In this document: positions 27,611 through 36,373 of the stretch, piece after piece
Layout of the letters: every line of letters begins with the position of its first letter
How positions within the stretch are numbered: the first letter of the stretch is position 1
Assembly: GCA_029212885.1 (NCBI GenBank)
Contig: JARGPC010000011.1
Coordinates: 16,352-80,351, forward strand
DNA from: Coxiellaceae bacterium
GTDB taxonomy: Bacteria; Pseudomonadota; Gammaproteobacteria; Coxiellales; Coxiellaceae
Direction of reading: 5' to 3'
DNA: 64,000 bases
Notes under the pieces: model-generated
What the model saw: only the letters and a program-made list of their open reading frames with translations
Told to the model about the DNA's origin: nothing
Databases searched by the model: none
Position numbers and translations under genes: made by a program

Positions 27611-29598
27611 TTGAGGTGTTTGGCTAAACGGTCCATGGTGCGACTCAGTGACAGCAAGCTATGCTCGATGCTTGCGATACGAATCAGTGCCGTATCATTG
27701 AGCGCATAGGTCAGGTGTTTTGCTCTTACACGCCTGACCAATTTTTCTAAAGTCGTTGTGATGCTTCTAAACTGATTCTCTGCTTGGTGTTGGTTGCTAA
27801 ATTGATTTTCAAAATGCTGAAAATTGGTTTCGGCCTGTATCAGTAATGGCGATAGTAAGGCTATCAATCGATCATTCACAGTAGGATCTAAAGACTCAAC
27901 TGCTTTAAATAATAAATAGGCATCGCGTGCATAGTCATTCAATAAGTCGACTAATTTAAGATGTTGTTGCCGATGCTCTTCGCGGTAATTAATTAAAAAT
28001 TGTGAATCAACCATAATGGCGCGATCATTTTGTTCTATTTTTTTTATATTAGCGATCATATCTTCAGGCTTATGTAGTCGCCAAGCGCGTATCATGGAGC
28101 CACTACCATTCAGTGCATTTTTTAAGGAGGTGATTAACATGCGTTTCGGGTCAACTGGCCAAATAAAATAAAGAATTAACGCGGCGATCGTCGCACCTAG
28201 CAGGGCGCCGAGCAATCGATCGATGGGTAATGTCATGCTGATGGTTGTGCTGTCGCCCATTAATAATACCAACGGTATCATTAATCCCATTTGCACCCCA
28301 AAGTAGCTGCTACGTTCAGGCCCTAAAGCAATGTAGGCTGCAGCACCCATAACAAAATATACCATCGCAATAATAAATAAAATGCTGCTGTAGTGGCTGA
28401 GCAATAGCAAGCCAATAAAGCCGATTATGCCGCCAACAAATACGCCCGATATGCGCAAGAAAAACTTCCAGTGAGCGCGACCAAGGTTTGGTGTGCCGGT
28501 GAGGACGATGACGGCGATTATGCCTTGTACACCGCTGGGCCAACCAAGAAATTGCTCTAACAGTAGCATAATGACGATACCTAAAGTCATTTTGCTGCTT
28601 TGTTTTAATGCGGTTACGTTTAATTGAAATCTTTTGCTTTCTGTTTGTTGAATTGAGCTGTTGGCGCCACGTTGCTCTGTGTTTATCCAGTTATTTAATG
28701 CTTCTGACATGTTATTTAATGCCCAGCTGGTTTTTTCTAGGCGATCGATTGAGAATAATATCTCGGGATAGCTTGTAGCTTGTTTAACTTTTTTGCTGTG
28801 TATTTGCTGGCGTAGTTTATGTAAGCGATAGCGCAAAGTTTCAAGGTAGCGATTGCAGCGGTAGTTGAGGTGTTGGCAAGGCGTTTTATTTAATATGGCT
28901 TGTGATAGCAACTGCATGTTGGCTTTCACCATCGGTTGAATTACGCTTTGATCGCCGTAATTGTGTATGAATATAAAATAACGTTTTAGCAGTATCACTA
29001 ATCGAATAATATAAGCTTCACTATTGCTGTGCGTTGTTTCAATCAGGTTTATCACTTGCTGATATTCGGCGGGGTCTCGTTGTTGTTGCTCAATCAAATT
29101 AATAATTTCTTGTTCAATGGATTTTTGGCGATACAGTGGCCAGAACAAGTCAAATAGCCAAACAGTAAAAACACCGATACCCACACAAATAGTCCAGTAA
29201 AATGCGGTTTGTATGGCGTCTTGTGGGTCATCAATGCCGGTGGTCATTAATAAGCCGATAGTAATGCCGCCTATCAGCATGGCATATGATTGTACATTGC
29301 ACTGAAACAAATAGAAGACAATAGATAAGCACAGTACCATGGCGCAAAAATACAGTACTGGCAAGTCACTAAGCCAAGCAATCAAAAAAACACTAATGAC
29401 GCTGCACACTGCTGCACCAGCAAAGCGTTGCAAGCCTTTAGATAGCGTTTGTTTGTAATAGACGGTGTTAAGTACCAGCACGGTGACAACGGCAATGCCA
29501 CCAAAGGGAATATGTATCCACTCGACTGCCAGTGCAACAAATACACATTCAAGTGCCACTTTGATGGCATTCTCTAGACGGGTAAGGCGGTCGAACAT
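27544..29598 (-). CDS. FUSC / aromatic-acid exporter family (AaeB-like) membrane protein
   Basis: 684 residues. Two hydrophobic blocks of about five to six helices (residues 10-165 and about 340-490) each precede a soluble helical region, the layout of FUSC/YccS/AaeB proteins. The second block contains SGVQGIIAVIVLTGTPNLG and ALGPERSSYFGVQMGLMIPL, typical of the family. These inner-membrane proteins pair with an HlyD-like protein to export aromatic acids or similar anions. The likely partner is encoded divergently at 29683, 84 bases away. The C-terminal 22 codons overlap the convergent orphan gene. Confidence 0.85.
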   Translation of the reverse strand: MFDRLTRLENAIKVALECVFVALAVEWIHIPFGGIAVVTVLVLNTVYYKQTLSKGLQRFAGAAVCSVISVFLIAWLSDLPVLYFCAMVLCLSIVFYLFQCNVQSYAMLIGGITIGLLMTTGIDDPQDAIQTAFYWTICVGIGVFTVWLFDLFWPLYRQKSIEQEIINLIEQQQRDPAEYQQVINLIETTHSNSEAYIIRLVILLKRYFIFIHNYGDQSVIQPMVKANMQLLSQAILNKTPCQHLNYRCNRYLETLRYRLHKLRQQIHSKKVKQATSYPEILFSIDRLEKTSWALNNMSEALNNWINTEQRGANSSIQQTESKRFQLNVTALKQSSKMTLGIVIMLLLEQFLGWPSGVQGIIAVIVLTGTPNLGRAHWKFFLRISGVFVGGIIGFIGLLLLSHYSSILFIIAMVYFVMGAAAYIALGPERSSYFGVQMGLMIPLVLLMGDSTTISMTLPIDRLLGALLGATIAALILYFIWPVDPKRMLITSLKNALNGSGSMIRAWRLHKPEDMIANIKKIEQNDRAIMVDSQFLINYREEHRQQHLKLVDLLNDYARDAYLLFKAVESLDPTVNDRLIALLSPLLIQAETNFQHFENQFSNQHQAENQFRSITTTLEKLVRRVRAKHLTYALNDTALIRIASIEHSLLSLSRTMDRLAKHLNHPKRGAEAPGTSSLANEGAPA

Positions 29599-29682
29599 TT
29601 GATCATATCCTGCGCAGAGTCAAATAAAATCCATATGTTATAATAACCTAGGCAAGAAATTAGTGCGAATCGGGAGGACAGT

Positions 29683-30747
29683 ATGCGTCGTTTATCTGCA
29701 AAAGCCATCTTTGGACTTTGTTTTGGCGTATTGCTGATTTTATTTATTGTCTATTATATCTGGGCTGATCGCGTTACCCCCAGCACAAATGATGCTTATG
29801 TTGAAGCGCATGTGGTGCAAATCGCGCCGCGTGTTGCTGGGCGCGTAACGGTTGTCGCTGTGCGTAACAATCAGCGGGTCAAGCAAGGGCAGTTATTATT
29901 TAAATTGAATGATGAAGTTTTTGTGCATGCTGTTAATGATCGCAAAGCAAAATTAAAACAAGCTCAAGAGCTAGTGCAACAATATCAAGCACAATTGAAA
30001 GCGGCGCAAGCAACTGTAAAAAAAGCGCAAGCCAATCAAGTGTACGCTGAAAAAGAATATAACGCCTATCAAACTTTAGTAAAAGAAAATGCGGTATCAA
30101 TTTTAAAAGGACAACAAATACTAAACCGCTATCGTGATAGCCAACAAGCAGTCCGAAATGCTAATCAACACATGCTCAATATCAAGCGTGTATTGGAACA
30201 GCAAAACGGGCAATATGCGCAAGTAGCTGCAGCCAAAGCTTTATATAATCAAGCAATGCAAAATTATAATGACGCCGAAGTATATGCGCCATTTGATGGT
30301 AGAGTGGTTTTTTTGCGTGTCAGTCCAGGCATGTATGCTAAAGAAGCCACGCCAGTGATGGCGCTCATAGACGAGCGCCGATTTTGGGTGATCGCGCGAA
30401 TTAAAGAAAATAATTTAAGCCGAGTAAAGCCGGGTCAATTGGTTGACGTATCACCAGAGTTGTATCCCAACTACATTATGAAAGGCACCGTTAAGAGCAT
30501 TGGCTATGGGGTGAATTTGTATGAAACAGTACCGCCTGTATGGATGCCGCATATTCCTCCAACGCGTAACTGGGTACGGTTGGCGCAACGCTTTCCTGTC
30601 GAGATTGATATTAAACAACAGCCAGATTATCCACTACGTGTCGGCGGTACGGTACTGGTAACGATCTACACGGAAAAATCCGGATTCCTACGCTGGGCTT
30701 CTTCCGTGCGTCAACGTATCGAATCGTGGATGCAGTATTTTTACTAA
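29683..30747 (+). CDS. HlyD/AaeA-type membrane fusion protein
   Basis: 354 residues with GGGAGGACAG before ATG 29683. One N-terminal membrane anchor (FGLCFGVLLILFIVYYIW), then the biotinyl-lipoyl half motif TNDAYVEAHVVQIAPRVAGR, a long Gln/Ala-rich coiled-coil hairpin (about residues 85-195), the second lipoyl half VYAPFDGRVVFLRVSPG and a beta-barrel. It is a periplasmic adaptor for an inner-membrane exporter, presumably the FUSC protein encoded divergently. Its last 60 bases are shared with the 3' end of the convergent HAD-like gene. Confidence 0.9.
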   Translation: MRRLSAKAIFGLCFGVLLILFIVYYIWADRVTPSTNDAYVEAHVVQIAPRVAGRVTVVAVRNNQRVKQGQLLFKLNDEVFVHAVNDRKAKLKQAQELVQQYQAQLKAAQATVKKAQANQVYAEKEYNAYQTLVKENAVSILKGQQILNRYRDSQQAVRNANQHMLNIKRVLEQQNGQYAQVAAAKALYNQAMQNYNDAEVYAPFDGRVVFLRVSPGMYAKEATPVMALIDERRFWVIARIKENNLSRVKPGQLVDVSPELYPNYIMKGTVKSIGYGVNLYETVPPVWMPHIPPTRNWVRLAQRFPVEIDIKQQPDYPLRVGGTVLVTIYTEKSGFLRWASSVRQRIESWMQYFY

Positions 30748-33273
30748 CTCTGGCAGTTTCATTGCTTGATGTAGGTTCTCCGCTAAAGGTGAGTGGGGTG
30801 ATAGCGCTACGATGCGGGTAATCGATTCGTGAAGGGGGGTATCGCTGTCTGGGTTCAGGTTTTTAAGTAACTCGAACTGCAATAGTGTGTTATCGCAGCA
30901 ACAAGAAAAAAGAGTAAAGCGTTTTTTTGGCGGTGTGGCATTACATAAACTAAGCGCTTTAACAACATGGGTGTAGATGTTTTGGTTGTCGGGTGTCAAT
31001 GCAACATTTTCTGTGATGTTAGTAGCGAAAAAAGTGATGAAATCTTTTTTTTCAACCTCAAGCAGTGAGCCATCGCGGATAAAATCATTGATCCATCGTC
31101 GTTTGAAAGCTACGGGCATGTTTGTAAGTATTTTCTTGATGTGAGTTACGTTGTGTGATGTATAAGTTTTGCATATATCATGTAGGTGATTTGTTATTTG
31201 GTTATACAGTGTTTGCTTGATGCTGTTATGAGTGTAAGGCAAGCAGTCCACAATGAAAAGTGATTTATTGTAAATAGAGGAATGTGTTTCTAGGCTGGCG
31301 GTGATGCATGCGGTAGTATGCTCTGTTGACATTACCTTTATTGCATTACTGGGGGCGCTGTTATAGTAGTAAGGATTTGTATTGTAGTATGGATTTATTG
31401 TCCTAAGGTATTCTTGCTGTATCCACATGTCGCGAGATGCGGGAGGCAATAGATCCCAGCATTGTGTGAGTAAAATCAATTTGAATTCATGTGATTTATT
31501 GGTCGCTTCTAGTAGCATTCCTATGCAAGTTGCAATGCAGTTGTTAGGGATGCTGTGTAATAGCTTGTCAAGCTCTCCATCTAGGCTGGGAGATTGCAGC
31601 TGCAAATAGAAAGTGTATTGATAGGACTCGTAGAGAGTCTCGCTTGGTCTGCGTGATTGGCAGGCATCCAGCAGTTCTACTTTACGCATAGCTTCAAGTT
31701 TCATGTTGGTGATGCAGTCTACGGCGGTATCAAGCAAATCTTCTGGCATTCCCATCAATAATTGTTTGATATTGTCGGGGCTATTGGGTGTTGTGATTAT
31801 TGCACAGATAAAGTCTGTTATAGGTAGCCACCGCTCTGGTACTCGACCATCAGCTGTGATGGCTGTCAGGTAATTTCTTAACCATTTGGTGTCAATCTTT
31901 CTAAGGGTGTTCTGCAGTATTTCTATAAACAGTGCGCTATATTCTTCGGGGTTTGTGATGAGTTGTGCGGTGTCGGTGACAAGCTCCAGTTTCCATTGGC
32001 TAGCTATTTTACTCGCCATTATGAAATCTATGCATCGTTTGCGATAAGCTGTTGGCACGAGTGCCAGTGTGTTAATGGCTTTATTTTTAAAGGATTTGGT
32101 GTGCCAATACCAGGAGTCGGTGGACATTTTGCTAATCGCTTCGTAACAATATTTGCTGTGTTGTTCTGCAGTGAGTAAATGCGCGTAATGATTGATAACA
32201 CGTAGTTTTGTGGCAACAGCTTGGCTTGAGGCAATGAGCTCGATAATACGTTCGCTGATCGCTACTGTTGGCTCAGACCACAGTGCTGTAATTAGTTGAT
32301 CAGCGCGTGCAAACTGTCCGGACAATAGCAGTGTAAATGGCGATTCCTCGCGTAGGTCTTCTACTATTAAATGTGGGGCATGCTCGCGAGCATGATCCAG
32401 CAAGTCAATGGAATTGACGATGGGCAGTCGATATTTTATCAGTGATGCATCATTCTCCGAGTAAAGGATACCGTGTCGCTCCATACCACTTGTGTTAAAT
32501 TGTGCTAAGCACAGCACAACGTTGTCAGGTAAATTACCGGGGATTTGAAAGTATTCTGTTAGCGCATTTAAAATATCAGCGCGATCATCATAAAAATTAA
32601 AATACAATATATCGTCTTTATCCATTGATTCACGCATAAATTCAATTTGGCGACGGATGATTTCAGTTTTTTTACTATTCCACGGACTGTTGAGGTATTT
32701 TTCGGTGTCTTTTTGCTTATATTCTCTGTGAGGTTTGTCGTCTGTTGTTGCCTCTTGTTCACCAGTAAAAGGAATCTCTGTGCCATCAGTAAAGTGCGTT
32801 AGTGAGTATCCGGGAGTGAGTCTGAAAATCTGATCGTCTTGCTCCAGTTGGCGAATACGTTTTTCATCCCATCTGGATTCGCCGTAATGATCACGAGTGT
32901 CGCGTTGCGGTAGTGTGTCTCCCTGAGGTGTGTCGCCTTTGAGCCTAAAGTCAGATAACAGCAATGGACAAAAATCACTGCCGATTAATTCGGCAATATG
33001 TGGGATGACATCTATAGCGAGGCCATTATGGTGATTGGAGGCATTGATCAGGTCATAATGTATCGATTGACGATTTGAGCCAATGAAGGTGGTTGCTTCG
33101 CCCAGTATTATTGATCTAAGGTGCTCGATAATGCTGGCTTTGAATTGTTGGCGTTCGTTTTCGCTGATGGATTCTGGGTTCGGTTCAAACCAAGTGTATG
33201 GAATTTTATATGCGGGCCGTAGTTTGTCGAAACAGCCGTCCATGTCGAGTGAGAATGCAGTTTTAATTGCCAC
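30688..33273 (-). CDS. Large orphan protein with N-terminal HAD-like motifs (effector-like)
   Basis: 861 residues from a GTG at 33273 with AGGG upstream. HAD-superfamily motifs can be read in order: SLDMDGC (Asp10/Asp12), FIGSNRQS (Ser66), a Lys pair around residues 201-202 and YFNFYDDRADIL (Asp229/Asp230). The remaining about 600 residues are alpha-helical with loosely repeated units of the kind L-x3-R-x2-W/C-I-x2-(F/I) (AYRKRCIDFI, ASRDMWIQQE, AFKRRWINDF). No signal peptide or membrane helix. N-terminal 'DxDGC' plus 'SNRQS' proteins with long helical tails are seen among Legionellales effectors; that link is from memory and needs a search. It is monocistronic and convergent-overlapping with the adaptor gene. 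Confidence 0.75.
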   Translation of the reverse strand: MAIKTAFSLDMDGCFDKLRPAYKIPYTWFEPNPESISENERQQFKASIIEHLRSIILGEATTFIGSNRQSIHYDLINASNHHNGLAIDVIPHIAELIGSDFCPLLLSDFRLKGDTPQGDTLPQRDTRDHYGESRWDEKRIRQLEQDDQIFRLTPGYSLTHFTDGTEIPFTGEQEATTDDKPHREYKQKDTEKYLNSPWNSKKTEIIRRQIEFMRESMDKDDILYFNFYDDRADILNALTEYFQIPGNLPDNVVLCLAQFNTSGMERHGILYSENDASLIKYRLPIVNSIDLLDHAREHAPHLIVEDLREESPFTLLLSGQFARADQLITALWSEPTVAISERIIELIASSQAVATKLRVINHYAHLLTAEQHSKYCYEAISKMSTDSWYWHTKSFKNKAINTLALVPTAYRKRCIDFIMASKIASQWKLELVTDTAQLITNPEEYSALFIEILQNTLRKIDTKWLRNYLTAITADGRVPERWLPITDFICAIITTPNSPDNIKQLLMGMPEDLLDTAVDCITNMKLEAMRKVELLDACQSRRPSETLYESYQYTFYLQLQSPSLDGELDKLLHSIPNNCIATCIGMLLEATNKSHEFKLILLTQCWDLLPPASRDMWIQQEYLRTINPYYNTNPYYYNSAPSNAIKVMSTEHTTACITASLETHSSIYNKSLFIVDCLPYTHNSIKQTLYNQITNHLHDICKTYTSHNVTHIKKILTNMPVAFKRRWINDFIRDGSLLEVEKKDFITFFATNITENVALTPDNQNIYTHVVKALSLCNATPPKKRFTLFSCCCDNTLLQFELLKNLNPDSDTPLHESITRIVALSPHSPLAENLHQAMKLPELVKILHPRFDTLTHGRSPA

Positions 33274-33420
33274 GATCGCCCTTATATATTTTTATTATCA
33301 ATTTTAAGAGGGTATAGTATTTTGTATTAAATTTCTAGAACTTTAGATCGGTTGTTGCTGGTACTCCCCATGCCCCATGTGCGTAGTAATCTGTGAAAGG
33401 CGGTGTCTCAGAATCTGGGA

Positions 33421-35055
33421 TCAAGTGCGACAACCAACGCCTGCCGAGTGGCCATATTCGGTATCAGACTTTGGCCAGCGCTTGCGTCCGAATAATTTAC
33501 GATCATCCTCTGAATGGGCCGCTGCATACCACTCATTTGCTCGATCGATCACAATATCAAGTTTTGAGCTAATGCGACCCATCAACTCAGCCCCCAACAA
33601 TTTTTGTGTCTCTTCTTTGTAAATCCCTGTGATTGCGGGAGTAATATCAAGCATTTTATCCTCCATCATCTTTACCCCTTCCATAGTAGCTGCGCTTGGA
33701 TTGGCAGAAATCAACTGAATATCTTGCAATTTACTTAACACATCTTGAGTTAATCCCGCCTCATAACCATTTGGAGCTGCTCGTAAACATTTCGCAGGAA
33801 TTTTAGCTATAAAAATAGCTGCATCATCTGCATACCGAGCACTTGCGGTTGATGCGTACGATGCAGATCGACCATATTTAAAATTACTTTTTCTTGTCTC
33901 CAAATCATTGACTATATCTGCCTCATCACCGGTGAGTGGGTGTACTTGTAATCCCTTACCGCCAAGCTCTAAATCATAGCCTGATATTTTTTTCTGTAAA
34001 AAATCCAGTATAAATTGGCGACCCCCACCGTGCATAATGGTGACCATATCATCGTCAGCCACGGGATCTATAGATTTGCTTTCACGCATCTTTTGAGGCC
34101 AGGTTTGATCTTGTATCTCATCACAAGCTTTTTCTGGTCTAAAGTCATCCTGATAAAGCTCGAGTATGTGTTGCATAACTTCCGCGTACAAATTAATATC
34201 GTCAGCATTACTCGCTTCGCATCGATTAGCATTTACATACAGCAAATTTCCCAAAGTTTGTCGGTGGTATGGGGACTGATAACCCAGGCCTGATCGTCTT
34301 GCTAAACCTCGGCTATAAACTGCATTCTCAACTTGCCTAATGACTTGTGCATAGGCATTTTTTTCTTGAGGTGAATATTTACGCGCTGAACGCCGCCGAA
34401 TTTCTCCTAATATTTCCTTGGCGGTAGTTAAAAAGGCACTGCCATCCTTTGTTGTTTTTAGCAGGTCAAGCTTTGGTTGGAACTCTGACTGAATTGATCG
34501 ATCAGGTATAACAGTTGCCATATGAGTAAAATGCGGATTCGGCTTTCTTACCTCTTTTGATGTCTTACGCATTGCAATTATCTGTTCACGCGCTTCTTTT
34601 AGGTTCAGCATATCGGGAGTGAACGCCATTCCTTCGCAGGTTAGCTGAGAGAGTTCACGTTTAGCGGTAATGTCAAACTGGCTGCACAATGCCGTTTTTA
34701 TTTCTACTAACTTGTTTCTTGTTTTTGTTACTTCATCATATCGGCTGCTTCCTTTTTTTGTTTGTAGCCACTTTTCACATGCGGAAATGGCTTTATTGCA
34801 TTCTTGCCATTGTTTACGGATGGCTGACGTATGAGGATGTGAAGTGGGGCTGGCAGTTATCGTTTTTGGCTCAGCTGTATAATTATAAGATGTAGCAAAT
34901 GCTTGAATAGCCACATCCAAAACCTGTGTGTCTGACGAGCGTGTTGTCTCTGCACCCCAAAAATGATGCGTTGTTGTTTTTTGCAAGTAATCCTCATAAA
35001 ATAACTTAGCTTGAATATTAAATGAAAGTAGAACTTCTTCTGCACTGTTTCGCAT
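33421..35055 (-). CDS. Orphan protein with a possible ADP-ribosyltransferase (H-Y-E) domain
   Basis: 544 residues, ATG 35055. Residues 1-330 are charged and helical without a recognised domain. Residues 337-450 show an order typical of PARP/KptA-like ADP-ribosyltransferases: TIMHGGGRQFILDFL (His342), GGKGLQVHP, YGRSASYASTASARYAD (Tyr400), IFIAKIPAKCL, then NGYEAGLTQDVLSKLQDI (Glu432). The first two elements parallel the HG-G/GL and G-x-Y-x2-x2-S-A-x-Y motifs of PARPs, and the last parallels the Glu strand of the fold. No signal peptide. The motif reading is mine and unverified. It is monocistronic, next to the HAD-like orphan in the same orientation. Confidence 0.7.
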   Translation of the reverse strand: MRNSAEEVLLSFNIQAKLFYEDYLQKTTTHHFWGAETTRSSDTQVLDVAIQAFATSYNYTAEPKTITASPTSHPHTSAIRKQWQECNKAISACEKWLQTKKGSSRYDEVTKTRNKLVEIKTALCSQFDITAKRELSQLTCEGMAFTPDMLNLKEAREQIIAMRKTSKEVRKPNPHFTHMATVIPDRSIQSEFQPKLDLLKTTKDGSAFLTTAKEILGEIRRRSARKYSPQEKNAYAQVIRQVENAVYSRGLARRSGLGYQSPYHRQTLGNLLYVNANRCEASNADDINLYAEVMQHILELYQDDFRPEKACDEIQDQTWPQKMRESKSIDPVADDDMVTIMHGGGRQFILDFLQKKISGYDLELGGKGLQVHPLTGDEADIVNDLETRKSNFKYGRSASYASTASARYADDAAIFIAKIPAKCLRAAPNGYEAGLTQDVLSKLQDIQLISANPSAATMEGVKMMEDKMLDITPAITGIYKEETQKLLGAELMGRISSKLDIVIDRANEWYAAAHSEDDRKLFGRKRWPKSDTEYGHSAGVGCRT

Positions 35056-35244
35056 GTTATGTCTCGTAGCTATTTTTGCTCAGTGTATATCGTTAAGTCG
35101 AAATAGACTTTTTAAATGAACTCACCGTAGTTCAGTTAAGTATGTCAAACAAACCTTAAATAACTATTAGTAATTTAACCATTTCCGATACTATCTCCTA
35201 ACATCCTAGGTATCTAGTGTTTTGATGGTTCCGTCACATGATCC

Positions 35245-35356
35245 TCCCCCATGTGAAAGGAGATGTTGTTAGTTGTCTAAGCTAAATGGTGGGTATTTGT
35301 CTGTGACTAGCATAAAGGCATAGGCATAAACACGGATAAACCAACGCTGATAGCCA
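35245..35356. repeat. 112-bp direct repeat, copy 1 (3' fragment of the DUF4389 gene)
   Basis: Identical by eye to 35465-35576 at an offset of 220 bases. The copy contains the last 29 codons and stop of the neighbouring DUF4389 gene plus its downstream flank, so it is a non-functional 3' fragment. It ends exactly where the first hairpin begins. Confidence 0.9.
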
Positions 35357-35459
35357 GTTATTACTGCTTTAAAAAGCAGTAATAACTTCCTTATATGATA
35401 CGTGCACAAAAACAAGTGATTGTGCACTTTCAAGGGGGAGCGAACACTCGCTCCCCCTT
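35357..35459. repeat. Three consecutive hairpins between the direct repeats
   Basis: First hairpin 35357-35386: GTTATTACTGCTTT, AA, perfect complement (14-bp stem). Second 35402-35427: GTGCACAA, ten bases, TTGTGCAC. Third 35432-35459: AAGGGGGAGCGA, ACAC, TCGCTCCCCCTT (12-bp stem). The third lies just downstream of the DUF4389 stop and could terminate that gene, but no T tract follows the stem. Confidence 0.85.
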
Positions 35460-35464
35460 AAAGA

Positions 35465-35576
35465 TCCCCCATGTGAAAGGAGATGTTGTTAGTTGTCTAA
35501 GCTAAATGGTGGGTATTTGTCTGTGACTAGCATAAAGGCATAGGCATAAACACGGATAAACCAACGCTGATAGCCA
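35465..35576. repeat. 112-bp direct repeat, copy 2 (in place, overlaps DUF4389 3' end)
   Basis: Native copy: its right 88 bases are the 3' end of the DUF4389 coding sequence and its left 24 bases are downstream flank. Same sequence as 35245-35356. Confidence 0.9.
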
Positions 35577-36154
35577 ACTAAATAATTAAATAATGAGCGT
35601 GGGTAGTAACCAACAAATAATACTGAGAACCAACCGATAAGCATCACTAATACCGCAAAGATGCCAAGGAAGGCTAGCACAATGTAATGTGGGATGGCGA
35701 GGAACCATTTAATCAATGGCATGCCGCGTGAGAGAGTGTCGGGTTCGGGGTATTCAATGTCTAAGTGGACTTGTTGGTGTTCGTCAACATTGGGGTACTC
35801 ATCTGTTAGGCACCAATAGTAGATGGTAATGCGCTGTAAAAATCGGGTTAACTCTAAGTTCCAATTAAACCACCAGCGTGGATAACGCTTGCGAAATAGG
35901 ATCATGAGTAGTGGTCCAAGAAATAATATACCGCTGGCACTCACAACAACGCCTGCGCCACTAACGGAAATACCACCAGCGACTGCCAAGTAGATAGCAA
36001 GAATGGGAATCACCAAAATAGCCCGAAAGAATGTGCTCCAACGCCCGAGTTTTTCTTTGTAGTCAACATTGTATGTTACCGGGTATTCGCTGTCTTTGAT
36101 TTCAACGGCAATGCCTGGGCTGCCAGTTGTTTGATTCTGATTTTGATCGTCCAT
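35489..36154 (-). CDS. DUF4389 family membrane protein
   Basis: 221 residues from ATG 36154, which has GGGAGAG upstream; an in-frame start at 36193 would add 13 residues without a good SD. After a Gln/Asn-rich head the body shows the DUF4389 pattern: YPVTYNVDYKEKLGRWSTFF, RKRYPRWWFNWNLELTRF, TDEYPNVDE, GYYPRSLFNYLVGYQRW and TDKYPPFSLDN. Four hydrophobic helices are predicted. Function of the family is unknown. The 3' end is duplicated just downstream. Confidence 0.85.
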   Translation of the reverse strand: MDDQNQNQTTGSPGIAVEIKDSEYPVTYNVDYKEKLGRWSTFFRAILVIPILAIYLAVAGGISVSGAGVVVSASGILFLGPLLMILFRKRYPRWWFNWNLELTRFLQRITIYYWCLTDEYPNVDEHQQVHLDIEYPEPDTLSRGMPLIKWFLAIPHYIVLAFLGIFAVLVMLIGWFSVLFVGYYPRSLFNYLVGYQRWFIRVYAYAFMLVTDKYPPFSLDN

Positions 36155-36316
36155 CCTGCTCTCCCATCTATGATATATATCGCAATACATCACTAAGGTT
36201 AGCAGTAAACCCCGGATTTTTCTTTGCTATTCGCAAGAATTCATTTTCTCATTTCTGCGAATGGTGCCATACAAATAATCAGTAATATCAGTATGTTAGT
36301 GTTTTTCCTGTGAGTA

Positions 36317-36356
36317 TAAAAAAAGGCGCTGTATGAAAGAATATATACAGCGCCTT
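36317..36356 (-). terminator. Rho-independent terminator of the Bcr-type MFS gene
   Basis: AAGGCGCTGTAT and ATACAGCGCCTT form a perfect 12-bp stem with a ten-base loop. Read on the minus strand it is followed by a T run (the A run at 36317-36324), 18 bases after the MFS stop codon. Confidence 0.88.
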
Positions 36357-36373
36357 CCTGGGTTGTTGTTCTT

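Larger units (their letters stand above)
35056..35488. other. Intergenic region: partial gene duplication and three hairpins
   Basis: No gene lies in these 433 bases. The left part (35056-35230) is AT-rich and plain. At 35227-35240 is GGTTCCGTCACATG, a word shared with inverted repeats at 51.4/52.6 kb and the IS-like end at 63.8 kb. The right part holds the direct repeat and hairpins listed separately. Confidence 0.6.
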
